NCBI GenBank assembly: GCA_015501585.1
Contig: JADNRY010000490.1
Location: 1 to 44,394, forward strand
Direction of reading: 5' to 3'
Source: Rhodocollybia butyracea
Lineage: Eukaryota; Basidiomycota; Agaricomycetes; Agaricales; Omphalotaceae
DNA: 44,394 nt
The position numbers were made by a program, and so were the translations under genes. Positions 11,920 through 21,551 of this stretch are shown in pieces (within the stretch, counting starts at the first letter, position 1; each line of letters starts with the position of its first letter). Below the pieces are notes generated by a model. The model had not been told where the DNA came from. It worked only from the letters and a program-made list of their open reading frames with translations, and searched no databases.

Positions 11920-12719
11920 GGAAGTAAGGAGGTATGTTGTGTTTGCTGAGTCAATATTGTGCGTTTGACCTGTCACAATCAAATCACAATCTTATCTTCA
12001 GGCGTTTAAGTACAGTAATCCCAGTGGAGTTGCGTTTGGTCAAAACCGGGTGGTTGCGGTTACTTCGAAATCACCCACATCGACAACGACTATTGCCCAA
12101 AGCCTTGCAGCAATAATGCGAAAAAAAAAAAGAATTACTTCCGAGATTCGATACTCTCGCGGAATAGGTTTACCCGATCGCTCTATGGTGACTGTTGTTC
12201 CAGGCGCCCCAACCTTAACTCGTTACTCTAACGCTCCTTTCATGAGATCCATCCATACATTGTATTACATTGATACATCGACATCCTCAGGTTGTACTCT
12301 TGGTTGTACTACAGATGCAACCACTCCAAAAGGTCTATCGTGCACAGCTCTAGCTCCCTTTCTGATAGACACCCGCACCTACGGTATGTGTGCAAAGAGC
12401 GAAAATATGTAAGCTGTGATACTCGTTGCCTTTGTGAAGTCGAAAACTACCAACCAAGGCAGCGACATGTTCTGGTTTGATTTTCTGGCGACGCGCAGGA
12501 TTTCAATCCGCTCTTCAACGCCTCAAGTCTTTAACGCCGACTCACTAAACCGCTAGATTTCCCAAAACTTTTCATACCAGTAAATAACCTCCCAATCGAA
12601 ATTCGATGGACGAATGAACATCGAACGGTGATCTAAATTGCTGACCTCCCCATCTTTCTCTTCTTTTATCCCCAAACCGAAACAAAGTAATGAAAAAAAC
12701 GCGTAGCCTAACCCTGTCT
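11920..12719 (-). other. Shared promoter plus decayed segment
   Basis: The first about 80 bases upstream of the ATG at 11919 include TTATCTTCAG (plus-strand sense), which is also found upstream of copies A and B, so the promoter was duplicated with the gene. About 12000-12350 is the decayed segment also seen at 8820-9350. The rest, to 12719, is 3' flank of the SSP gene and carries the third copy of CTTTTCATACCAGTAA. No intact gene. Confidence 0.5.
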
Positions 12720-13492
12720 TTAAGCTGCCGCGGAGATAGCGATTTGGATGTTGCCAGCTAAGGGAGAGGGGAAGAACGAACGAAGAAAACAATGACCTCG
12801 AGTACACGGAAGAACACAAGTTAACTCACTGGGCAAGGCACCTCCGCCGATCACCATAGATCCGGGTGAAGGTCCACAGGCAGTAAGGAGGTTCTGTAAT
12901 AGATGTCAAGCATTAGATGGAGCATTTGAAAACAGGAGGGAATCATACCTCAAATCCACCGTTAGTAGATCCATGACCTTCAAGACGGCCCTTTGAAATA
13001 TCAATGGTAGTTCCTGAATAGGAAGAATTGGGTCAGCATGTGCTACACGACCCATGTTTGGTTTTTCAAACGCGCATACCTCCATCAACGGCAGTCGCAG
13101 TGACAGTGCAAGTACCACTGGTGAAGGAGGTGGAAGAGGCGTTCACACGAAGGAATTCACTTTACAACCCAGGTCAGAACCGGAATCAAGACGCGTTAGA
13201 CTGAAAAACCCACATCGCTCCAGCGATTCCTCCAGGTCCCAACTACAAACAAATAAGCATTTAGCTGGGACCATTAGATGTAGCTCACCCCAAGCAAAGC
13301 AACATCACAGTCGTGCGTCACAAGCTGCGTAGCGGGGTCCGTGCATGTTGCAACGTTCAGCGCGCTAGTACTCGCACGCTGTTGGATTAAGGAGAAACGG
13401 GACCACAATGGGCGTGCGGAGACTCCCAGGGAAATGGTGAGGATCACAAGGGAGGCGGAGAGTAGGCAGGAAGCGAGACGTGCGAAGAACAT
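12720..13492 (-). CDS. Small secreted protein, 159 aa (intact copy)
   Basis: Six exons join in phase: 13492-13289, 13242-13214, 13159-13080, 13013-12949, 12893-12830 and 12757-12720 (480 nt). The start MFFARLASCLLSASLVILTI is a signal peptide. The mature chain has four cysteines (ATCTDP, HDCDVAL, GTCTVT, TACGPSPG), consistent with two disulphides, plus TTIDISKGRLEGHGSTNGGF and a GNIQIAISAAA tail. Introns are 46-66 nt. The decayed copy at 3655-4213 preserves three of the same splice junctions. I infer an extracellular protein; the family is not one I can name, and there is no evidence for enzymatic activity. Confidence 0.75.
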
Positions 13493-14576
13493 CTTCAGCG
13501 GCAAGAATGAAGAAATAAGGAACGAAAAGGAAATCAGAAAAGTCGAATGAAGTGTAGAGGTCGACTGGCGCTACCGGGCGCAAAATGAAGAATATCGAAG
13601 GGAGAAAGGCTGGGAAGGGAAAGGAGAAATAAGAATGAGAAAAAATATTGCCTCTTATAATGCGGTAACGGTGTTCCTGAGAAATCAGGTCTGATGGTCC
13701 TCTTGTGAGTAAAAGTACCGTAGTCCCTCACGACGGATTCAATATTTGTACTGTATATTGACGGTCTCTTGGACTTGCCCAACGGCACGAGTGTACGCAA
13801 ACGTGGGAACAACAAGCAGTAGCCTCCAAGTAAAGAGAATTGGTAGCTTGAAATCTGAATGCATTCGGAAGTACTGGTACATGAGGAGATAACGACAAGA
13901 TATGGAAGAGTACACGACGTCTACGAAAAAAAAGTAGGTCAGCATCCATATAACTTCTTCGTTTTTTCAAAAAGCATGAACAAAGAACACAAGCCTCAGC
14001 CTCGCCTTACAATCTCCATCCACGCCCAACCCAACTCAACGAACATCTACGCAGCAACCCAAAGGAAGGCAACAGAGCCATTGAGCGCCTCTAAGGGATT
14101 TCATCCCCTCAGGGAGAAACGGGGCGTGTGTCTTTACCAGGATTATCATCTCCGACTGTATTCTTGCACCAAAAGAAAAAGGATATAGCAAAAAAACTCA
14201 CAATATATTGAACATACAGTAGTACAAAAAGTACAGAAAAATGTAGGAGACTCCAGGTGATCCTGCGTCCTAGCCCTCAACCAGTGGGAGAACATCAGCA
14301 AAGATTGTTTTTGAGCCTCTCGTCACTCTTTGACGTTTGTCTGGACCATCCATCCGTATAAAAACAAGTCAAAAAAGACTAGAGCGAATGAAAAGTAATT
14401 TGGACATCATGGTTTTTGTGAAGAGAAAGAAAAAAAACGGCACGAGCTTTATACTGGCCGGTAAGCCGGACCGCTGACGGGCTCTTGAATTAATTTCTCT
14501 TTTCAACGGCGACGACGGTGAGCAGTATTGCTCAGTTTTGGTTTGCGGTTTCTCATTCATCTCTCTTTCAAGGTGC
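13493..14576. other. Intergenic between SSP gene and MRP51
   Basis: The first about 190 bases match 4210-4360, the duplicated upstream flank of the SSP gene. The remainder has several open frames of 60-110 codons on both strands without splice support, conserved motifs or codon regularity. It must contain the promoters of two divergent genes (SSP leftward, MRP51 rightward). Confidence 0.45.
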
Positions 14577-16319
14577 ATGGCCGGTGTCACCGTGAATCCG
14601 CCTGCTTCACCATTTGCGTCGCTGCTTCGACGCTCGCGCTTTGCTACATTCGACCCGCAAATCCGACAAACATACTACACTCCGCCCACACATGCTGCAC
14701 GCGGTTCTTGGGGCCTTAAACGACCCATAGTACTTCGCCGAAAAAATGCTTTCATCTCTCTAGCTGCACCGTTCGAAGACAGAGCTCAGTTCATCGAATG
14801 GTCAAAAGCCGAGAATGAAGTCCGCTTCATTAGGCGGTTCGAGGAAATGCAGGTTCGGGCTACTGTAAAAGAAAGAGTTCCGTGGTCACGGATGCTCGGG
14901 TCAAAAGAAAATTGGCTGATAGATTCAGAGTTTTGCGAGGCATACGAGGGCCCCGAAATCGAAGAAGTAGGCGAAAACGCTGCCATTCTGCAAGAGCAGA
15001 AGCTGCGGCTCGAAGAAGCTACCGCAGAACAAATGCAGATTCGCGCAGCCAAAAGGGAAAATCCGCCTAACGTCCACACCGCAGGTCCTGGAAACTATGG
15101 CACTCGTAAACCGCTGTCTCAAAAGCCGATTCCCAAGGGCTTGTTAGACGATGGAAACTACGAGAACCGCCGACTGCAGTTCGCTTCTGTAAAACTCTCG
15201 CCAAACATCGACGCCATGCTACCAAAAGAATTCGATCGCTACGTTGACCGTATCCGCCAACTCCGTCCGAAATTCAAAGAGTTTCTACAGCACGCTGCGA
15301 TAGCGGATGCTCGTTTTTTGGCCAACCTAGAGAAGGAATACAACGAGAAAGCCAAGGAGGCGGAAACCAACCTCCAAGCCAGACCTGCCCTCGTCGATTT
15401 AAAACACAAACTCCAATTAGCTCAGCAAAGAAACATCACCCCAGATCAAAATTTATTCAGGATCGCTCAGACGGCCGTCGTGAACCATCACCGTCGATTC
15501 ATCGAATCCCATACAGCCTCCCAATTCGCAGAGACCTCCACCGCGAACGGCGTCGTCATCGAGCAGCGACCACACAAACTCGGCGGACTGCAATACGGGC
15601 ACCCGTCAGACCTTCATACCCATCTCTTCGCTACCCCCCAGCCGGGTATAGTGTTGCAAGCCACGAAAGCGCGACCCAACGAAGATAGCTTCTTCGTCGC
15701 TTCCTTTGGTGGAATGACGCCTGTCATCAAGCCATCGGACAGGGGAGATAGGGTTCCGCTCTTAGATCACAACAGTACTGAGGGCATCAAGCGGGATCTC
15801 ATTAGGAAGAGTATCGGGAGGATGCGGATGGTTCCTAATAGCGTTGTGCTGGAGCAACCGCCAATGACCGTGGGCACCCACACCCGTGGGCTCGACTCGG
15901 TGACGATAAGCAGCAATGCCGTCGTCGTTGGCTCCAAGGTAGTACTAAGCCAAACCAATCCCTATCCTTTCGGGACGATGGAGTATGCCGGGATGGAGCG
16001 TTTGAAGCAAAAAGGAGATGCAGGTGAGATGAACTTTATATCCTTTTTTTTTTCGTACTTGAACAACTTTATAGGTCAAGTTATTATCACCAACCCCGCA
16101 TTCAAAACTGGCCTTTTTAATCCGAGCTGGCAAAGCACGATACAGCCTAAGCTGCCTGTGCACGGAATAGGTGCAAATAAGAATGGCGCCCAGGTCCTTG
16201 GACTTTTGCGAGGTATAATGAAACCGGACAGATTCGAAAGCGGTGCTACGAAGGCGGACGGAGCTCGGGACGATACTCAGGAGGGAGACGGAGTACAGGA
16301 GAGAAATAGAGTACAGTAG
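14577..16319 (+). CDS. MRP51: Mitochondrial small ribosomal subunit protein Mrp51-like
   Basis: 563 aa after removal of one 51-nt intron (16024-16074, GTGAGA...TATAG), which happens to be in frame. The start MAGVTVNPPASPFASLLRRS at 14577 is preferred over an upstream non-ATG extension. The Arg-rich, Ser-containing N-terminus suits mitochondrial import. The N-terminal block (FASLLRRSRFATFDPQIRQT, then ARGSWGLKRPI and FISLAAPFEDRAQFIEW) is the characteristic part of the fungal Mrp51 family of the mitoribosomal small subunit, a factor linked to translation of mitochondrial mRNAs. The middle and C-terminal parts are less conserved, as usual. The frame is undamaged. The next gene is convergent and its stop lies only 11 nt away. 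Confidence 0.82.
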   Translation: MAGVTVNPPASPFASLLRRSRFATFDPQIRQTYYTPPTHAARGSWGLKRPIVLRRKNAFISLAAPFEDRAQFIEWSKAENEVRFIRRFEEMQVRATVKERVPWSRMLGSKENWLIDSEFCEAYEGPEIEEVGENAAILQEQKLRLEEATAEQMQIRAAKRENPPNVHTAGPGNYGTRKPLSQKPIPKGLLDDGNYENRRLQFASVKLSPNIDAMLPKEFDRYVDRIRQLRPKFKEFLQHAAIADARFLANLEKEYNEKAKEAETNLQARPALVDLKHKLQLAQQRNITPDQNLFRIAQTAVVNHHRRFIESHTASQFAETSTANGVVIEQRPHKLGGLQYGHPSDLHTHLFATPQPGIVLQATKARPNEDSFFVASFGGMTPVIKPSDRGDRVPLLDHNSTEGIKRDLIRKSIGRMRMVPNSVVLEQPPMTVGTHTRGLDSVTISSNAVVVGSKVVLSQTNPYPFGTMEYAGMERLKQKGDAGEMNFISFFFSYLNNFIGQVIITNPAFKTGLFNPSWQSTIQPKLPVHGIGANKNGAQVLGLLRGIMKPDRFESGATKADGARDDTQEGDGVQERNRVQ

Positions 16320-16330
16320 CTATCATAACT

Positions 16331-17020
16331 TTAGTTCCCCGTTAATGGACGTATGATCACACAGAAAGAGTTCTCTACTAAGTGGAAGTGCAAGAAAATT
16401 TGTGGTCGGAGTGGATCAGTGTAGATCTGATCGTCATCGTGCTGGGTGTCTAAAGAATCGTCCCTCGACATAACTGCTGGAAAAGTATCGTCGATTATTG
16501 AGTTTGGTCTGAACTCTTCCGACAGTATTGGGATTTCCGTTAGGTGAGATTTCACGTAGGCTTTATTGAAGCTTCAGGAATCATCTTCCCCAAACCCGTC
16601 GGCGAGATCTGGGGATTCTCGTCTCGGAGTCTGGGGTGGATTTTGAAGTAGCTAATAATATTGCATGTATCGTTAGATAGATTTATCATATCACTGTACC
16701 TTTCTGTTTCGTTCCGCTTCTTCCTTCTCTTCAACTACCGCGATGCTCCGGTTAAACCTACCTACCTACCTACCTTACAGTAAAAGAAGTTAGGTTACCA
16801 TTGGCAGTGATCCCTTTCTTTTCCTTGCAAAGATCGCAGATAACGTAGTAGTTGGGCGTGGGTCATGATGAACTTGAAACTCTTTCTGGTCAACTATATG
16901 ACCGTTTTCAATGATATTGAGGTATGCTGAAGAAGTGTGGTTGGCCATTGAGGGGGCAGAGCCCAGAGCATTGGCCGGATACAGCTGATAAATAGTCAAA
17001 TGATGCAGACGAAAGTACAT
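16331..17020 (-). CDS. Hypothetical protein, 176 aa
   Basis: A four-exon model fits in phase: 17020-16799, 16734-16700, 16651-16556 and 16508-16331 (531 nt). Introns are 64, 48 and 47 nt with GT-AG ends. Visible features are NIIENGHIVDQKEF, a basic FARKRKG, a Lys/Arg-rich second exon and an acidic DTQHDDDQIY before a hydrophobic C-terminus. No family recognised. An internal ATG (MANHTSSAYL) could be the real start. It runs tail-to-tail with MRP51, 11 nt apart. Confidence is moderate because no homologous copy in the window tests the splice sites. Confidence 0.45.
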
Positions 17021-17630
17021 AAAAGGTTATCTGAATGTTAACCAACTTATTGCCGAGAGTCTTGCCGCCCTTCCGAAAAGCTTGATATTTCAGCGCTTAA
17101 AGAGTGCTCGTTTCAACTTGGCCGGTTTGTGAACGTTTCATTGATCGATATCCTACTTTTTGTTTTTTTCTTCCATGCGTTCGCGCGCAAAGGTCTCAGG
17201 TCTCCTCGACGCCGTTCTACTCAGTACTCAACTTTCAACGTCAGGCCGTCAGGCCTTCAGGCCGTCAGGCCTTCAGGCTTCAAAGCTTCAGTTCAACCTT
17301 GGGATTCGGGATTCAATATTCAATATTCAATATTCAAGAACTGTGCACGTACTACATTCAACGCGACTGGCTTTGGTCTTTCAATTCTAAGCTTGTTATC
17401 GCTCTTGTCTCAAAGCATTTTTCAAACCGGGGAATACCATTATTGTACGAAGAAATGGCCCAAAATATGTCAATCCATGCTTACGGCGCAAAATATTTCT
17501 GCTTACAACTCTGACCCCTCTCCGCTTGCGACTCCTCTTCTATATAAGCCAAGTTTTTGCGTGAGTTGTTCCTTATCTTTTTCTCTCATCGAACCATTCA
17601 AACCAGCCCCTCAAACCACTCTCAAACGAG
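17021..17630. other. Intergenic/promoter with short tandem repeats
   Basis: At about 17240-17280 the octamers GTCAGGCC and TTCAGGCC alternate, and at about 17310-17335 ATTCAATATTCAATATTCAA is a short tandem array. A TATA-like CTATATAAGCC is at about 17540, some 90 bases before the ATG of the next gene. No gene was recognised although several plus-strand frames are open. Confidence 0.5.
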
Positions 17631-18928
17631 ATGAGAAACTTTTTCTATCATCATTTTGTACTCATTGCTGACTCTGGATCATCTTTGCTAGGGCTCATTG
17701 CCTCTATACTGTCAGTAGGCAGTAATTCCCTCGACAGGAACGACTTGCTTTGCATAAGCCAGGGCGTAGAGGTGGCTGCACAGGCGTTGAGGGCAACGTA
17801 AGTAGTTTCCTTTTACATCAACTGGCATTAACTTTACACAACCACAGGTCGACAACGTGGAGGATAGGCGAGGCAAATCATCCCACTACTGTTAGCACAG
17901 ACTTGGAGATGTGATTATTACTCTCACTTGCTATTCTACACACGGGGCTTAACTACTTTGATAGGTCTTCCACATCTGCTCGCGAGGCCGGTCCATCTGC
18001 TCCGCAAGCGTCCTCATCAGTTCGCGAGGCCGGTCCATCTGCTCCTGCTCGCGAGGCTGCTTCCTCCGCTCCTGCTCGTGAGGCTGCTCCGTCCGCCCCT
18101 GCTGCCCCATCTGCTCCTAATCGCGAGACTGCTTCCGACAGGGCCACGACATACGCTCCTCCTCCTAACTCGTCGGCTACCACATCCGCTCTTCCCCCCA
18201 ACTCGACCACTCCGTCCGCCCCTGCTCGTGAGGCTGGCCCATCTGCTCCTGATCGCGAGACTGTTATGTCTACTTCCGACAGGGCCACGACATACGCCCC
18301 TCCTAACTCATTGGCTACCACATCCGCTCTTCCTCCCAACCCATCCACTTTGGAAATATTAGCTTTGGTCGATTCTATGGATGCGGCGCTCAGGACCTGT
18401 TTTGAGGAGAAGATTAATGCGTTACAGCATGTGCAAGATTCACGATCGGGACAATTGGAGAAAGACTTGCACGATGAACACCAACGATCAGTGAATCGAG
18501 AGGGGGAGCTGACGTCTCAGCTTGAACGGTTTGGAGCCGAGTTAAAAAGTTTCAAAGCATCGAGTGGGCCCGAGAAAACTGCTCCTCCTCCTAACTCGTC
18601 GGCTACCACATCCGCTCTTCCTCCCAAGTCGACCACTCCGTCCGCCCCTGCTCGTGAGGCTGGCCCATCTGCTCCTGATCGTGAGACTGTTATGTCTACT
18701 TCCGACAGGCCCACGATATAACCTCCTCCTCCTAACTCGTCGGCTGCCACATCCGCTCTTCCTCCCAACTCGACCGCTCCGTCTGCTTTGGAAATATTAG
18801 CTTTGATCGAGGCGCCACTGGAGCATAGAGAGAACGTTGAGGAGCACAGGGAGAACAGAGAGAATGTCGAGGAGCACGGAGGGAACAACGTTGACCCTAA
18901 GGGCAAACGCAGGCAAGTCTTGCCGTAG
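17631..18928 (+). CDS. Repeat-rich Ser/Ala/Pro protein with short coiled coil
   Basis: Exons 17631-17797, 17848-17910 and 17965 onward join in phase, the ATG of METSS-like codon being split across the second intron. Exon 3 encodes repeats of the type SAPAREAGPSAPDRE and ATTSALPPNS, then a predicted coiled coil (LVDSMDAALRTCFEEKINAL...LEKDLHDEHQRSVNREGELT), then a second repeat block. Unspliced, the frame stops at TAA 18719-18721 (328 aa). If 18681-18800 is an intron (GTGAGA...ATATTAG) the frame continues in phase to 18928, ending in an EHRENVEEHREN-type charged tail and GKRRQVLP (357 aa). The unspliced frame past the stop is also open, which favours the longer model. Function unknown. Confidence 0.55.
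18155..18810 (+). repeat. Internal long repeat, two copies
   Basis: About 129 bp starting GCTCCTCCTCCTAACTCGTC occurs at about 18155-18283 and again at about 18581-18709, nearly identical. Each is followed by a less exact continuation ending TTTGGAAATATTAGCTTTG (about 18345 and 18785). The copy distance is about 430 bp. The duplication lies within the coding exon and keeps the reading frame. The first-copy TAC codon corresponds to the TAA at 18719-18721 in the second copy. Confidence 0.75.
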
Positions 18929-19429
18929 CTTATGTATCATGGACCATAGTCTACTGGCGGAACCGTGTGTATGTTGCTGAAACTGTGTCTTGGTCAACCG
19001 TACTTATACTATGCATGTATCAATTTCAACTCATACTCCTGCTTTTGATGTTTTCTTTCCGAGCTAAGAAATATATATCAAGGTCAAATATAAAGGAAAG
19101 GTCCACACAGGCTCTATGTCTTCGGATGACCACTGACTAGGTATGTACGTTTCCAGATGAAAATGCCTTGTGTGCCACCGCTGCGGATCCAAAGCTGGCA
19201 TCCACATGGATTCCCCTGTTACCTGTACAACCATCTCTCCCCAAACCAACCAAAATACACGACAAGGTAGCCGAGGTCAAAGAAGCCCGTAAAAGCAGAA
19301 CCCCCCGCCCTCAGAAAAACAGAAAGATCCTCCATTTATCACCGCACCCACTCGCCGTAAACGAAAGAAGAATATCACTTTTCAATTGTTCATCGCCGCC
19401 GTTGGACCATCTCAGATATCATTTGTACA
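18929..19429. other. Intergenic; no confident gene
   Basis: One plus-strand frame near 19165-19445 reads KCLVCHRCGSKAGIHMDSPV, a CxxCxxC-like start, and ends ...FVQFDPVFRT, but it is interrupted once and has no clear start or splice support. I cannot assign it. Confidence 0.35.
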
Positions 19430-19860
19430 ATTCGATCCTGTATTCAGAACGTGATAATTCGGATAGGATTGACTTAGTTCAAGTTAAAGTAACCACTTTG
19501 ATAGGTCACCAAGATCAGCTGGGGCCACTTCATCTGCTCCTGCTCCCGGGGCTACTCCATCCGCTCCTGCTCCCAACTCCGCCACTCCATTCGTCTGCTT
19601 TGGACATAGTAGGTTTGATCAATTCTAGGGATGCGACCCTCAGGACCCATTTCGAGGACAAAGTAAGCGCGTTACAGCACGTGCAACACTTACGATTGGG
19701 ACAATTGGAGGAAAAGTTGCACGATGAACGCCAACCATCAATGAACTGAAAAGCGGAGCTGACGTCTCAACAGTTTGGAACCAATTCCAAAGGCTTCAAA
19801 GCATCGAGTGGTCCCGCGAAAACTGCAAGCGAGCAGCCATTAAGTTGGGGGCTGTTGGGG
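19430..19860 (+). pseudogene. Decayed partial copy of the repeat-rich coiled-coil gene
   Basis: The intron 3' end (ACTTTGATAGGTC) and the downstream coding part of the gene at 17631 are repeated here. The Ser/Ala/Pro stretch is much shorter, then follow ALDIVGLINSRDATLRTHFE and LQHVQHLRLGQLEEKLHDER, matching the coiled coil of the first copy. The frame ends at TGA (about 19749), while homologous sequence (GAGCTGACGTCTCAAC...) continues to about 19830. The 5' exons are absent. It is a truncated duplicate. Confidence 0.65.
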
Positions 19861-19862
19861 GC

Positions 19863-21551
19863 CTACCATCTATGTCCCTTTGACAATAGCATGATCGATG
19901 TCCCGGGGTTTCTCCTTCCTAAAGGATATACAAAAGGTTTCCAAGACATCTGAGGGGAGATGAAGATCAGTTGAGAAAGGCAGCTGCGGATGTCACCAGG
20001 ACAAACAATCCCACGGGAGACAAAGAGCAGGAGCCTGGACAGTGGAAAAGGCGAAGAAACCTGGGAAGTTCTACATAACTGGTTACTGCTCTGATGCGAA
20101 TGATAAAGTAACAAGACTAAACTAACTGCGCTGGTGAAATAGTCTCTCAAAGCAGACAGAACACTGACGATCAATAAATTGATGCGTGTAACAGATGATA
20201 CTATACAACTTGAGGAACCAGGATCTACTACTGAGATTGAATGAGAGTGAATAAGAATAAATGAAGTCGTACTAACCTGAACCTTTTCAAAGAGAACCAA
20301 CGGCATAAACTTGATTAAATCCATTTGTAGATCATCGCAGTCCTTTCTATACGTCCAAAACTCTACTGTCTGTAGGTTGGGCAGTAGGCCCATCGAAGTA
20401 GGGTGTCGTAAAAGGTCAACAACGTCTTGAGCTTTTGAACTTCTCGATGGATCAAATATGACGAGGCGTGTAATGGAAGGAATGTGGTGAAGGATTGTAA
20501 GGATGACAATGAAGCTATGGAAGTCATGGAAAATGCAAATATCGTGGAGAGCAAATACCAATAGAGTGAATGACGATCGTTGAATGAATTTGTTCACAAT
20601 CGATAAAGCAGCACTGCAACCTAAGGAAACCATTTCTAAACACTTGACAACCAAAGTATCCAAAGAGGGGAAATCAAGCACATCCAAAACTTTTTCCAAC
20701 ACTTTTGGCATATCAGGATCGTTTGTCAACCACAATGATAGAAATTTTACATGGTTGTGTCGGATGACTGCTGGATAAATGGGAAGTGCCTTGCCCAGTT
20801 CAGAATCTAGGATAAGGTCTAGCTGTGTCAATTTAGGACAGAGCTGTACTAGCGCTGGGACATTGTGAAATCCACGGAGGCGCAACATGGTGAGCTGTGT
20901 CCATGGGAAATTTGATTGAAGATCAATCGCTGACCGTGACGTTACGACGACGGCATGGTGAAGCTTTGGCATTGGTACAACTTGGAAGTTTGAAAGTGTG
21001 TCAGGGGCTTCCTTATTTTGTAGAGATAGGACTTCAAGTTCCGGCAACGACTCAACCATGCGTATAGGGTGGTCATTTCTAAGGATACTAAAATCCCCTA
21101 TAAGGCAGAGCAGTCTCCATCGGGGGGCTTCATGGATGAGAGCCTGAAAGGCTGGATGTTGGATGGTCATTTTGGAAGACAATGAAGATGGTAGTTGTAA
21201 AAAGATTGTCAGTGGAGCTGATTTTGATCGTTCAAGAAAGATATGGATAGCACGACCATTGGGCTTTTTGCTGGTTTCTGTGAATGCGACGTGAATAATA
21301 GACCACAGTGTAGGATTGTCGAGCATTATGCAGTGCCAGGTGGAGCAAACTGCGCTCAAGAGCAATGGCAATGGGGTTGGTTGCCCCATTGCGAGGTTTG
21401 TCTCACTAAGGAGAGAGTCGTGACAGAGTTTTAGGAAGATAAGCAGCATAAGCTCATTTGGAAGTTTCCATATTGGCGCACAAAAGGTCTCTATAGGTGT
21501 ATACGCCCTTTGAGGAAATATAATGTATTTGACCAGCGAAAGAATGCCCAT
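19863..21551 (-). CDS. F-box protein with LRR-like C-terminal region
   Basis: The first ATG in frame is at 21551 (MGILSLVKYIIFPQRAYTPI), giving up to 562 aa; the frame is open further upstream but only from a GTG. An F-box-like domain follows at about residues 35-85 (IWKLPNELMLLIFLKLC...LLLSAVCSTWHCIMLDNPTLW). Leucine-rich stretches come next (LPELEVLSLQN, LTMLRLRGFHNVPALVQLCP). This is the organisation of the large agaric F-box family, thought to recruit substrates to SCF ubiquitin ligases through Skp1. The C-terminus after about 20282 is uncertain: GTTAGT after FMPLVLFEKVQ is a plausible donor, and splicing would end the protein soon afterwards. Confidence 0.7.
   Translation of the reverse strand: MGILSLVKYIIFPQRAYTPIETFCAPIWKLPNELMLLIFLKLCHDSLLSETNLAMGQPTPLPLLLSAVCSTWHCIMLDNPTLWSIIHVAFTETSKKPNGRAIHIFLERSKSAPLTIFLQLPSSLSSKMTIQHPAFQALIHEAPRWRLLCLIGDFSILRNDHPIRMVESLPELEVLSLQNKEAPDTLSNFQVVPMPKLHHAVVVTSRSAIDLQSNFPWTQLTMLRLRGFHNVPALVQLCPKLTQLDLILDSELGKALPIYPAVIRHNHVKFLSLWLTNDPDMPKVLEKVLDVLDFPSLDTLVVKCLEMVSLGCSAALSIVNKFIQRSSFTLLVFALHDICIFHDFHSFIVILTILHHIPSITRLVIFDPSRSSKAQDVVDLLRHPTSMGLLPNLQTVEFWTYRKDCDDLQMDLIKFMPLVLFEKVQVSTTSFILIHSHSISVVDPGSSSCIVSSVTRINLLIVSVLSALRDYFTSAVSLVLLLYHSHQSSNQLCRTSQVSSPFPLSRLLLFVSRGIVCPGDIRSCLSQLIFISPQMSWKPFVYPLGRRNPGTSIMLLSKGHRW

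Larger units (their letters stand above)
9579..13680. repeat. Duplicated block, copy 2 (coiled-coil gene + SSP gene)
   Basis: Counterpart of 1071-4360. It begins with the same CTTTTCATACCAGTAA motif 3' of the coiled-coil gene and ends with a stretch matching 4200-4360 upstream of the SSP gene. Both resident genes are open here, so this looks like the preserved copy. The same motif recurs at 12567-12587 in the 3' flank of the SSP gene. Confidence 0.75.

Noticed and set aside
14538..14576. Upstream extension of MRP51 (13 codons)
   Set aside because: It begins with TTG, not ATG. The ATG at 14577 gives a typical mitochondrial-type N-terminus.
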